Shown here piece after piece: positions 23,810 through 34,699 of a DNA stretch of 64,000 nt (its first letter is position 1; each line of letters starts with the position of its first letter). Under the pieces are notes generated by a model that had not been told where the DNA came from, did not search any database, and saw only the letters and a list, made by a program, of their open reading frames with translations. The stretch lies in NCBI GenBank assembly GCA_027922465.2, contig BQMF02000019.1:1178001-1242000 (forward strand). Direction: 5' to 3'. This DNA is from Turritopsis dohrnii (taxonomy: Eukaryota > Cnidaria > Hydrozoa > Anthoathecata > Oceaniidae). The translations under genes and the position numbers were made by a program.

Positions 23810-24335
23810 CAAGCAATTTGTAATATGGCTTTCTGGTATACACAGAAATGCAATTAAAATCTTTTAAATGCATGATCCGCCAAAAATCAGTGCATTAATT
23901 AAAATTATTGAATGAAAGATTTACAGCTAAAACATATACAAAAATAAAATATATGGTTGGTAAAATTTCGGATTTCAAGTGTGCCTCAAATTCCTTCACT
24001 AAAACAACACAAAAGTAGCATTAAAAATGTATCAGCAATTTTAGGATACGTACTTCCTAAATAACATAGTAGCTATAATATAACTATAAATTAGAAAACA
24101 AATACGAGAAAACACTCTGTCTCAGTACCATGCTTTGAAACGGGAAAAAAGCAAAGTCAGCTAATAATTGTATAGCACCGTGTAACGTCAACACTAAATG
24201 TTGGAGGATGATGAAGATGAACATGATGATGATAAACAAAATCGGAAACTGACATTCACCTATCTCGTGAAACTACTATGCCTTCTCGCTCGCTTACGCT
24301 CGCTGCGGGGGCAATTATCCCTATTGGTTCTCGAG
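23810..24335. repeat. left arm of a large inverted repeat
   Basis: About 525 bp whose inverse complement is at 26,377-26,915. Matching blocks include TTTTTGGCGGATC/GATCCGCCAAAAA, ATCATCTTC runs, GAAACTACTATGCC and CTCGCTCGCTTACGCTCGCT. A 104-codon plus-strand frame starts inside it and is not coding. Confidence 0.8.
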
Positions 24336-24552
24336 ATATCCCCCCATCCCACAAATCGTCGCATTCGATTGGAGATGCAATGCAATAATTCCCCCGTAGA
24401 TGCAATGAAAATAACTAACGTCACGCCGCGAGCTATTATACTAATCGTCTATTATCAATGGTCTAACGAAAAAATGACCACGATTAAGAAGAGTTTGACC
24501 GTAAATTTCTAAAAAAAACATCACTCTCTAAGTTAAATGTAGTATATATAGA
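24336..24552 (-). mobile_element. Helitron 5' module
   Basis: On the minus strand it starts TCTATATATACTACATTT and continues with CTTAGAGAGTGATG, ACGGTCAAAC and ATCCCTATTGG-type blocks of the Helitron at 18,534-19,070. The 3' CTAG end is missing because the inverted-repeat arm abuts it at 24,335. Confidence 0.65.
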
Positions 24553-24859
24553 CGAGTTTCCAATGTTAATTACACTTTTATACCTTGTACATACTAAAAA
24601 TCAAATACAATGTATGAAAATAGATAGGAAGTGCCAATGTGTATTGAAACTTTCTAATGTCGATTGTCTTTAAGGGTACTCCAGAGAACCAAATAAAGTG
24701 ACAACATTTTGAAGTGTATAAAGAGACTTTTATTTCCTGCGAGGCTGCGTGCGCATACTCACAGGAAAATGACTTGATTAATGATATTCTATGTTGCAAT
24801 ATACCGTAATTATCGAGCAAAGAACACTGGTGTTTATAAACATTACGTCACTAAGAAAC
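24553..24859. other. unannotated intronic DNA
   Basis: No gene is recognised. It has a short GATA-like run (ATAGATAGATAGATA) at about 24,865. Confidence 0.35.
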
Positions 24860-27800
24860 TCATCTATAGATAGATAGATACAATTTTTTATAAATCTTAA
24901 TCAATGTCAGCTGAACCGCAGAGAAAGGCTTAGTATAATAAATTTTCCCCTGCAGACATAGAAGAACCAAACATCAAAGTAATAAAAAAATTAAAATATC
25001 AAAAGAGTTGATATTCCCTCCTTATGACCAAAACCATTTTTTATAACCAGAAAACACAATGCAAAACTACAGTGTTTCTCTGAGAAATTTAGCCCAAAGA
25101 TTTAACATCTAATAACTTTTCATATAGTGATTTGTTTTTAGCGGTATTTATATCATTAGCAAGAGCATTTTGTTGGCTTTCTGGAGATATAATAATTAGA
25201 CATTGAAAATTTATATTTTCCAAGTTATAACAGTTTTTTGGCATCTAACGCATCACTACTTTCTTAATGATCGATTTACACCTTTTTTAATGAGTCTATG
25301 TCTGTTTGTTTTTGAACATGAATCTATTCAAATAATAATGAATCTTTGATTTTCAACTGGGAAAAAAATTATGTGTTAAATAAATATAAAATTTCTTTGT
25401 TAAAATGACTTTTAGTTTTATTGTTTACATTTGTAACATTTTGTAGTTTTTATTGTAAGAATGTGTTAATCGATCATTATAGTTTAAATGATCCATTCAC
25501 TCTAAAAAAATCCCTTTTAACTTCTTAACCATTCATAAATACAAAGTTTTTTTGGAATTATAAGATAGTTTACAGAATTATCCTTCTGATGGTGTTTGAA
25601 TTCATAAAAACTGACAAGTGTATAAAAAGTTATTACTTGTTGAAGTTTCGGGCTAAATTTCTCCGAGACACACTGTATATACCATTACACACAACAGCCA
25701 GTAATTATAATTGGTATTAATGTGTACGCACATAATAGCACATGTAAAAAAGATTTATGGATTTTATCAACACCTGAGCTAAAGCGAATAAAGCATTCTA
25801 AAATAATGTTCCCCAAGAGACACGAAACAATAAAAACATCGAAACAATAAAGAAACTGAATCATTGAAACACTTAAATATTGTACTAAGTATTGACCGAA
25901 AACCATATTTTTCAAAAGTAACTTTTACGCAAAACTAATCAAACAAAATTGATGCAAATCTATACGCCCAAGCATCAAATTATCCCAATACTATGTGCGT
26001 AAATGTATATATGTATACAACCCTACATACAGAAGATTTAATGCATAAACAAATGGCAATATAACAAGGAAGTATACAGTGTATACTAAGAATAAAAGAA
26101 GTAACTTTAGCGTAAAACATGGTAATACATAACACAGAACTATATACGCAACCCACACACAAATGCAAACATCGCATAACATTACAAAATGTGAACTGAA
26201 AACAAACCGATACCTCCTAAGTGTATTTTTTTGTGCCAGAGGTACATTGAACATGATTTTTGAAATGGATAATCTGTTCTTGACCAACCATCAACATCAT
26301 GATTTCAAACCATGACTTTTATTAATTTATTTTTATATTATGATGATTATCTAAAAGAAAAAAGTTTCAAATGTATAATTGCCCCCGCAGCGAGCGTAAG
26401 CGAGCGAGGAGGCATAGTAGTTTCACGAGATAGGCGAATATCAGTTTCCGATTTTGTTCATCATCTTCATCATCATCCTCCAACTTTCATGTTGACGTTA
26501 CACGGTGGTATACAATTATTAGCTGACTTTGCTTTTTTCCATGTCAAAGCATGGCACCGTTGGTGGGAGACAGAATGTTTATTTTCCTAATTTATTATTA
26601 TATTATACTATGTTATTTAGGAAGTTCGTATGCTTAGACATTTTTCATATTACTTTTGTGTTGTTTTTGTGAAGTGAATGACAAGGATTTTAAAGCACAG
26701 CTTCAAATCTGGAATTTTGTCCACCATTTTTGTATATGCTTTAGCTCTAACTGTTTCATTCAATAAATTTTATTCAATGCACTGATTTTTGGCGGATCTT
26801 GCCTTAAAAAGATTTTAATTGGAGAAAGAAAGAAAAGTGACCAATTTTTTGAGGGGGGTGACTAAAGATTTTAATTGGATTTCTGTGTATGCAAGAAAGC
26901 CTACAAATTGTCGTTCTTCGTGTTTTTCTTCTTTCTGTCCTCCAAAGATCATGATCAATAAAACATTTTTATATTTTTTTCTTGTTTTTTTTTGTAAACT
27001 TTGGCTATGTTTTGTTTCGAATCAAAGTTTGAAACGCAGATTTCTAAGGAATTTTCGCTTTAATTTTTTTTTGAAAAAGTTTTTTTTTCTTTTGGCTCTT
27101 ACAGAATTTCTTTAAAAAATCTTAATCTTATTTTGATTATAAAAATACGTATCCATGGTTTTAGTTCACACATTTCTTTTGTTTGTAGCAAATACTTTCT
27201 GATATTACTTTTTAAGCCTTATTTACACTTTTTGAAAGGTATATTAGCATCAGTGTGACATAGGAGTATGTTTGTTTTTGTTTCCGTTGTATAGGCTTGC
27301 AATGTATAGCTTGCTGCGTGTACAAATTGGAATGCTTGAGCGCGGGGGCATTTTTAGCTAAAGCTACATGCTAGTTATACAAAAAAAACTAATCATACTA
27401 TGACGATATCAAAAGCAAAACAAAACAAAGAGAAAAGAAACATTAAGAACAGATTTCCTCAAAAGTAATAATTATAAACACAAACGAAATGACAATTTGT
27501 ATAGCTAAAGATTTTGTAACAAATGAAAACATTCAAAAAGCAGACAAAAAAACCTTAACATACTATGACGATATCGAAAAAAAAGCAAACTAAAAGAAAC
27601 CTTGAGAAAGCAGTTACCTTAAAAATAATAATGAAAAACAGAATAGTAATGACAGAAAATTGACATCTGTGGAACCATTTTTAAACTCAGTGCAATACTC
27701 CTCTGGCTAATTCACAACAGTTACTCTTTACTCATCCAGCATACTAACTGTCTTCTTAGTAAATAGATCTATACTATTTTAACTTTGGTTTAACTTCAAA

Positions 27801-28492
27801 CAAAAGAGGATTATATATACCTTTCAATAAACCATTCACATCATCATCATGTTAGTAAACAACATCTTCTGCTCTTCTGCAGCCACTTTCAAACACTTCT
27901 AAACTCTTTACTTTCTATATTTCTTACCAAATTAATAATACTTTATTTACTTTCCAGCACACTTTCCTACTGTAAACATATACTTAAAAACACTTTCTTC
28001 TGCTATTTGTTTTCCACTGAAATTACGCCACCATATTTATACACTAAAAACACAAATCTGCTCTCTACGCTTGGAAAAAATGCTTATATGATTATGTAAG
28101 GTAACTTTCTCTATTTTGCAGAAGACTTTCTACTATAAACATGCACTAAATACCTTTGTAAACTTTCTTTACTTTCCAGTAAGTGTAGTAAACTTTTCAC
28201 CTTTCACCTTCGTCTGCTTCGTGCTAAACTGTCTGTAGACTAACAGATTCCGTTGCCATCGCTTTTTGATTTTCGGCAACCAATCAAAACGGCGAAAAAA
28301 ATTTCTTGCATTTTCATTGGCTTTAAAAACCTGACGTTAGATATCCTGTGCTACTATGCTAATCGTGAATGTGTTTTGCGTGGTCAAACTATCGCTATAT
28401 GGCCACGATTAAGAAGATATCAACCGTTAAAAAAACAAAATGCTAACACTCTCTAAAATATAAGTGGTATGTACGAAATTAGTATATATAAA
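24860..28492 (-). mobile_element. large non-autonomous Helitron, copy A, with nested insert
   Basis: It aligns in blocks with copies B (38.3-39.4 kb) and C (43.0-45.25 kb): TTAATCAATGTCAGCTGAA at the left, CCATCAACATCATGATT at 26,287, CTAATCATACTATGACGA at 27,390, and the ACACTCTCTAAAATA 5' region. The minus-strand 5' end is at 28,492, where the terminal TC has become TT, followed by host T. Between 26,377 and about 27,372 there is sequence absent from B and C, including the right arm of the large inverted repeat, so a later insertion is nested here. No transposase coding sequence. Its end lies 18 bp before the SOX-like HMG exon. Confidence 0.65.
26377..27372. mobile_element. insertion nested in Helitron copy A
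   Basis: Helitron copies B and C lack this block. It begins AATTGCCCCCGCAGCGAG, includes the 540-bp inverse copy of 23,810-24,335, and ends near GCGCGGGGGCATTTTTAGC...CATGCTAG. The two ends share an inverted TGCCCCCGC. Whether it is a TIR element or a Helitron-type insertion (CTAG followed by T at 27,373) cannot be settled. Frames at 26,312 and 26,819 are not coding. Confidence 0.5.
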
Positions 28493-28510
28493 TATGATTA
28501 TGCATTTTAG

Positions 28511-28744
28511 CCTGGTGAAGAAGATGACGATCATGTCAAACGACCAATGAACGCATTTATGGTTTGGTCCAGAACCGAAAGACGAAAGTTAGCCTTGAAG
28601 TATCCAAACATGCTGAATTTGGAAATCAGTAAGTTGTTAGGAGCTGAATGGAGTCGGATGAGCGAAGAGGAGAAGTCACCTTATATTCAAGAAAGCAAGA
28701 GGCTGCGGACGATACAAAAAATTGAAACGCAGTGGGAAAACTGA
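28511..28744 (+). CDS. SOX-like HMG-box exon (exon 3, with stop)
   Basis: After the acceptor TGCATTTTAG the frame opens [10 protein letters not shown] and then shows the SOX signature [10 protein letters not shown], followed by [17 protein letters not shown] and [15 protein letters not shown]. This covers the three helices of a sequence-specific HMG box that bends DNA in the minor groove. The N-terminal basic stretch that serves as a nuclear signal in SOX proteins is kept. The C-terminal tail is odd: after RLRTIQ it reads KIETQWEN and stops, so the usual PDYKYRPRRK-type end with the second basic signal is missing. With exons 1 and 2 the product is only 102 aa and has no transactivation region. 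A LINE remnant starts within 60 bp of the stop, so the 3' part may have been lost. It could be a minimal SOX gene, a pseudogene, or an exon that splices onward from a weak GTGGGA donor at about 28,730. Confidence 0.8.
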   Translation, partial: PGEEDDDHVKRPMNAFMVWSRTERRKLALKYPNMLNLEISKLLGAEWSRMSEEEKSPYIQESKRLRTIQKIETQWEN

Positions 28745-28789
28745 GCCTGTTCTGTGCCGATTGAAGTTAAGACAACACCATCTTCAAAA

Positions 28790-29410
28790 TCCATGTTAGT
28801 GTTAACTACGAAAGGTTGCCTAATGCCTCGTCTCATGATTCTCTATCATGGTTTTCAGTGAGAAGTCATCTATCGCAAGAATGAACAGGAGAGGAGCAAA
28901 TCTACATTGTATAACGTAACTACCACGAAGAATTTCCCCACCTGGTGCAAACACTTTGACAACGGCATCTTTGCATTAGATATTTATTGCATCTACTATC
29001 CTTCCTGGCTCTTTATAGGCAGATAGCTTTGTTCTGTGAATCTAACATCTCAATGAAATCGGTAAATGTGGGCAGTAGGAGTAAGAACTTGCGCTATGAT
29101 TGACTTTTTTTCAGCAGTGACATTATTCTACTTTTTTGTTCAGATATCTGTTCTGTCATAACTTAGTGTTTGGTTAACTCTTCAAGAAGTTGATCAGTGA
29201 CTAAATAAAGTTTTCTTCCATTCCTGACGCCTTATTGCTTTGTAAATCTTGGATATACATTTTCAGTTCCTCCGTAGTGAAATCACTTGACAGTGAATGT
29301 TCCATCACCATACTAGCCATACATTTTGTCAACTGGTGGATTACCAAATTTTTTTGAAGAACGGTGTAAATCTCGATTCTGCTTTTCTCATGGTAGTATT
29401 TTGATTACAA
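28790..29410 (-). pseudogene. LINE reverse-transcriptase remnant, N-terminal and catalytic part
   Basis: Minus-strand translation from the right gives FTTEELKMYIQDLQSNKASG (near 29,250), the conserved block before the polymerase core of non-LTR reverse transcriptases. Further on, ARKDS and VVKVFAPGGE are followed by CRFAPLLFILAIDDFSLKT (about 28,870-28,920), matching the GDTLAPFLFI-LDY block. Frame changes and stops separate the pieces, so it is inactive. The order is right for one decayed copy whose downstream part could be the 14.76-15.06 kb fragment, but exon 3 lies between them. It may be a separate copy. Confidence 0.75.
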
Positions 29411-31147
29411 CAGTAGATATAAACAGGAAAGACGGTTTTCTTTGGTTTTTGCCTGTCTTTTCTTGAATTTAATGTCATGTAAGAATACGTTGTCCTTATT
29501 GCGTTAATTACCTTTGCAGTAAAAAAATTACCAACGAATTAAAGATATTGTTTTCTGATATCCAAATATTTTGTATTAATAATATTTGTTCACAGAACTT
29601 CATTTTTTTCTGGTGCCATTTAGTTTGTTTTAGTTCTTCTTAATAATCATAACAACACTTGGTGTTAAGTGTCTCTTTTCAAAAAAAGTTGCGTAATAAA
29701 AGCTATCCGATATATGTTGCATCACTTTCAGAATCAGCTATCACTTATCCAATACTTTCTTCATCCCGAAGAGACGTGTTTTTAATGGAAACTGCCCCCC
29801 GATGTGGTTCTTCGTAGCAACGCTATGATGCAAATCGTCTTAATGGAAATGCAGTTTGATGAAGCAAATCCAATGGACCAAGAAAATTGGTTTCATTTAG
29901 TGAACGTTCCATTTATGCCGGGGTCCACTCATTGAGTGCAGACTGTATAAGCTAATTGAAAACGCGCGGTTTAAACAGAATTCCAGGTTCCTATAAGATT
30001 GTTCAAAAGTCTACCATCAAATCTTTGTTACTTTTGACTGGGATAATCAAGCAACATGTCGATGTCTTGTTCTGTCAATCAAAAGTATCAGTTAAATCCA
30101 TAGCATTACTATCGAGTTTCGCTGTTTTGTAGTTTCGCGAACTGATTCTGGCATCAAATATCCTACATATGATGGAGATGTGTTAACAACTGACGCACGA
30201 GAATGTCGCGTAAGACACGAACAATCACACACTCGTGAACAAACACGACGCACATTATGATCACTTAAAGCACAAATTGGCATATCCCAAATCAGCAGAA
30301 AGATACCAAACTGATTGGTTTTCTATGTAGTGACCTAGAGGATCTCTTTGTGTTGTTCGGTACTCCGTAGTTTCAATGAATCTTATTTAAAGAATCTACG
30401 GCCAAAATGTGAAAACAAATGTCTGACGCCCATCCAAGAATGCGACAGTATTTTAGCTGCATTTTTCAATTTTTTAGTATTTATCTTAATTTATTTATGA
30501 AAGATCTTCTTCATTTTCCCCGAAATTTGGACTACAACATTTTGTTAAACTGTTCACATGTATGACGTCATGATGTTCCTCGTTGATAAAGAATAATCAA
30601 AAAGTCACTGCTACGAATAACATTTTCATTGAAATACTGTGTAACTTGTGTATAATTGTATAATTGTATATTGTAGGTTTGGCTTAACTGAGAACGACTG
30701 CGCGATAAATGGTGAAACATTTCATCGCGTTAGAATATCTAAACGAGGCGGCATATACCTTATTGTAGCTTTATAATTTTCACTAACGTTGTTTGTCCCG
30801 TTCACACTGTTGTTGAAAGGCCTTTGAGAATTGCTTGACAGTGAACTGTCAATGAACAGAGTTTGACACGCGTAATTATTCCTTCATAGTCTGTAATGTT
30901 CTCCCTGTTTCGTTGTTGATCAAATCGTGCACTTTGGTTCTTTTGTGAATGAAAAGTTTGTTCACTACTGTAGAGATCGATATGGAGTGTCTTAACAGGA
31001 TCGTTTTCTTCCATCGCGCACTCCAAAATGTTTCCTTTTCATTGAGTCTTAATTGTTCACTACGTAAGGCACGAACTATTCTTTTTGTAATGGAACAGTT
31101 CGTGTATACCACTTTGATGAAAATAATTAACTAGTGTAAATAGGGTC
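29411..31147. other. unannotated DNA
   Basis: No gene or element end that I can support. Overlapping short frames on both strands at 30,800-31,130 have no recognisable family. Confidence 0.4.
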
Positions 31148-31560
31148 GAGGCCCGCGAAACCCGAGTTATTAACTCTAAATTTTTAATTTTCTATATTTT
31201 TTCGAGTTAATAACTCAAAAATATATTTGTCGCTTTTACAACTCGAGTTATTAACTCAAAATTAAAAAAGTCAAATTTTGACTTCAAGTTAATAACTCGA
31301 AATTACTTCTTCAGATAAATCAAATCGAGTTATTAACTCGATAGTATTATAATGCTTTAAAGGAATCGAGTTATTAAAGTTTTCAAAAATTTTTTACGAT
31401 TTATCGTGTGTACTCGAATATATAAGGGATATTTTCGAAAGTTCACTGGGAATGGTGTGTTTTTTTAAAAAGCCAAAGTAGGCCAAATTTGGACCAACCG
31501 TCGAAAATGGTTCAATTTTAATGAAGATTTAATAGAAAAATAACTTTGTACTGCTGATTT
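31148..31560 (+). repeat. left arm of the fold-back element
   Basis: It contains at least five copies of AGTTATTAACTC-type palindromes. It ends in satellite-like sequence (GGCCAAATTTGGACCAACC, GTTCAATTTTAATGAAGATT) that pairs with 33,800-33,890. Confidence 0.8.
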
Positions 31561-33799
31561 CGAATTTGAAGGTCAACTTGTGGATAAGGTCAAATGAGGC
31601 CAAATTTGGGCCAAATTTGGACCAAATTCTGAAAATTGTTCAATTCTAATGAAAATTCTAATGGAACATTTGAGCATTGTTGATTTCGGATTTGAGGCCA
31701 AATCCAAACAAGGTACGATGATGTTGACCAAAGGTAATCGTTAATTGTGGTTTTCGGTTCACACCATTTGGCGCATGTTGATGTACCACAACGGAAACTT
31801 TTGGAAGAAGATTTTGGCTTGTCCAAAGGTTTTGTAGTTTAAGGATTTTCGGAAATATATGTTTTTGGCTCATTTGGGACCTGATAAGTTGCATGCTTTA
31901 AATATGCAGTCCTTCAGGAAGCCTAAAGCTGTGCAACACTCGCTCAAAATTGTTTCTGCGCGTCTTACACAATGATCAAAGTTACAGGGCGTGTTCTCAA
32001 ATCATTAAGATGTGCATGATTCAAAATATACAAGTAGTCGGTGGAGGTTTTCTGCACTTTGAATAACATGTTGACGAATACATGAGAAACAAAATTGTTT
32101 ATATTCTTTTTTTGATCTATGTGCTCACGTGTTTTGTTTCATTTTTTCTTTTCTCCGTCTTTGACATTTTATGGGCCCTTGTGTCTTATTGTTTATGTAA
32201 TTATAATGTTTACACTCTTGCATATTTTACAGCACTTACTTTCTTTAATTAATTTTTAACACCTTTAAACTTTGTATCTTAACATTTAGATATTTAGATG
32301 TGGCTCTTTTGAAAGCAACTGGTTAAAAGCATGGTTGCTGCTCGCCAAAAATGACCCAATAAGTATGCAAGTTTTTAAGAAGATTAAAAGTGGCACCATC
32401 ATTAATATATTTTGCTCATTTATTGAATGTTAAAAACAATAAACTTTTGTACTACTTACCAATGAGAGAATTCCCATCATGAATTGTTCTTATTTTACAA
32501 GAAAATTCAGGCTCAGGCCGTTCTTACATTTAAAACATTGATATGAGCCTCGGGTTGCTCCTATTTTGTTCTTATTTTTAGGCCAAATCTGAGGCTCGTG
32601 TTCTTATAAAATTGTTCTTATAAAAGAAAGCGTGAATGCTTCTTTTTTGGTGGGCAATAGGGTATTTAGGCATTTCATTAAAGATGTCCGACAGCTCAGA
32701 ATTTTTTTATTTCCATCCCTGGTACACTGCAAATCTCAGTAACAGAACTTTTGTTGTTGTTGTAGATAAACCATGTGTTGTAGAGCCAAAATTTAAAATG
32801 ATAGAAAAGAAAATTTTCCATTCTCATGAAACGTGTCGAAATTAACAGCTGCAAATTGTCTTGTTCTGTCCGCAGAAAATGTTCCTGTCCGTTTCTTTCT
32901 GCGGAAAATTTTCTTGAAGTGGAAAACCGCCTTAATTAACTTCTTGTAAAAATAGTACTTACAATTCAACATTAATTTCTATTTTAAACTGATGATGACA
33001 GAAGAATCAAAAGATTTAAAACATTGTCTTTTTTAAGCTGTACTGCCATTTGTTTTAGAAAATAGGAGGAAGCACTCCTAGATAAAGGGCGCATTTTTGG
33101 CAAGGTTGAATGTTGAAGGAGTCGAATTCCATCGCAGAGTATTATTATATTGCCACACAAAATAGCTTTCGTTAAATAATATAAAAATATAAAATGCAAC
33201 GTTCTAAAGTTTTTCCGTACGAAAACCAAAAAAGTGTCCGAAAGTTTGGCCGCTGAACGTTTTTCCTCCGACAATTTTCGTTGTTAATGTAGCGCAATTA
33301 CTTTCTGAAATTCGTTATTCTTCAGTCTAGAAAAGGTGGTTTCAAATTTCTCATCCATCATTGCTGATATAAAAATCACATACATTAATATGTTTTCTAC
33401 AAACAATTTCTTTTGAAATTAAATTGATTTTACCACAAGATTATAAATTACACGTTGGAAACACCAGTCTTAAAACCTAAATTAATTCATATAGAAATAT
33501 AGAATCTATTTTCTCACTTCGGCAACTTTTTATCTTGGAGTGTTCAGATATCACAATTCAGCAAGAGTAAGATCAATAGAAAAATATGTCAGAGGTGTCA
33601 CGGTACAGCTGTTGTTAAAAATAATATCAGGACTGCAAATCCTTAGAACTTCCATATTCATCGACTTGCGCAAATGATTAAGTTTAATTTCTGCGTTACT
33701 GTTAATCAAAACTTGCGTTATAAAATTGCTTCATGTGCAAATTCTTGTTACAGTTGACAATTTTCCAAATTTGGTCCCAATTTGGCTAATTTGGCCTCA

Positions 33800-34248
33800 G
33801 CAGTACAAACTTATTCTTCTATTAAATCTTCATTAAAATTGAACAATCTTCGAAAGTTGGTCCAAATTTGGCCTACTTTGCCTTTTTAAAAACTCACACC
33901 ATTCCCAGTGAACTTTCGAAATATCTCTTATATATTCGAGCACACACGATAAATCGTAAAAAATTTTTGAAAACTTTAATAACTCAATTCTTTTAAAACA
34001 TTATAATACTATCGAGTTAATCACTCGATTTGATTTATCTGAAAAAGTTATTAACTTGAAGTCAAAATTTGACTTTTTTAATTTTGAGTTAATAACTCGA
34101 GTTGTAAAAGCGACAAATATATTTTCGAGTTATTAACTCGAAAAAATATAGAAAATTAAAAATTTAGAGTTAATAACTCGAATTATGACGTCATAATCCA
34201 TAACTCGACTTTATAACTCGATTTTATAACTCGGGTTTTCCGGTCCTC
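33800..34248 (-). repeat. right arm of the fold-back element
   Basis: Inverse complement of the left arm with scattered changes. It has additional CGACTTTATAACTCGATTTT repeats near the terminus that the left arm lacks. Confidence 0.8.
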
Positions 34249-34384
34249 AATAGAGTCTAACCATAAAACACCAGCAATAATTTATTTCAAGACATAAGAA
34301 TTATACATACGTGAGCTGTGTAACATACGTTTTTTTTATAAGAAATTTTTTCATAAGAACTTACGAGAAAAAAAAAGTTTGTTT

Positions 34385-34640
34385 ATAATAATAATTTGGT
34401 GTTAGGACAATTCCCCCCCCCCTGGAAAATTGCCCCCCCCCCCCCCCCCCGGATGATCCCCCCCCCCTGGAAAATCCCCCTCCGGAGGATTGCTCCCCAT
34501 GATAATTACCCCCGGAAAATTGCCCCCCATCCAATTTAGGGTTAGGGTAAGGGTTAGGGTTAGGGTTAGGGCTACTTATGTGGGGAGCAATTTTCCGGGG
34601 GGTAATTATCCGGGGATAGAACCCAACGAAATGGTCGAAA
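34385..34640. mobile_element. C/G-tract repeat with inverted GGAAAATTGCCCC ends
   Basis: Long C runs (one of about 20 C) alternate with CCTGGAAAATT and CCGGAAAATTGCCCCCC. After a central telomere-like tract the motif returns inverted as GCAATTTTCCGGGGGGTAATTATCCGGGG. This is a small palindromic repeat, probably a MITE, with strong potential for G-quadruplex or i-motif structures. Minus-strand translation gives a Gly-rich run that artificially extends the neighbouring frame. Confidence 0.6.
34537..34572 (+). repeat. interstitial telomere-like (TTAGGG)n
   Basis: About five TTAGGG units, one of them changed to GTAAGGG, sit in the centre of the C/G-tract repeat. Confidence 0.9.
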
Positions 34641-34699
34641 AATACATTGTAAGTTATGAGGAATCTGAAGAGGAACATAGTAAATAAATATGATAACCA

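Larger units (their letters stand above)
31148..34248. mobile_element. 3.1-kb fold-back element with arms of about 400 bp
   Basis: The left end GAGGCCCGCGAAACCCGAG is mirrored by CTCGGGTTTTCCGGTCCTC at the right. The arms (31,148-31,560 and 33,800-34,248) are inverted copies full of GAGTTATTAACTCG palindromes, then ACGATTTATCGTGTG, TTCACTGGGAATGGTGTG and GGCCAAATTTGGACCAA. The right arm carries an extra block of about 60 bp with TTATGACGTCATAA. The 2.2-kb middle (31,561-33,799) has no recognisable transposase; frames inside are short. A partial relative lies at 41,282-42,880. The family is not recognised. No clear target duplication is visible. Confidence 0.8.

Noticed and set aside
24198..24512. 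104-codon plus-strand frame with an acidic start
   Set aside because: It spans the inverted-repeat arm and a Helitron 5' module and has no domain.
26819..27115. 98-codon frame rich in Phe and Leu resembling a membrane protein
   Set aside because: It comes from T-rich sequence within the nested insertion; no splice context or conservation evidence.
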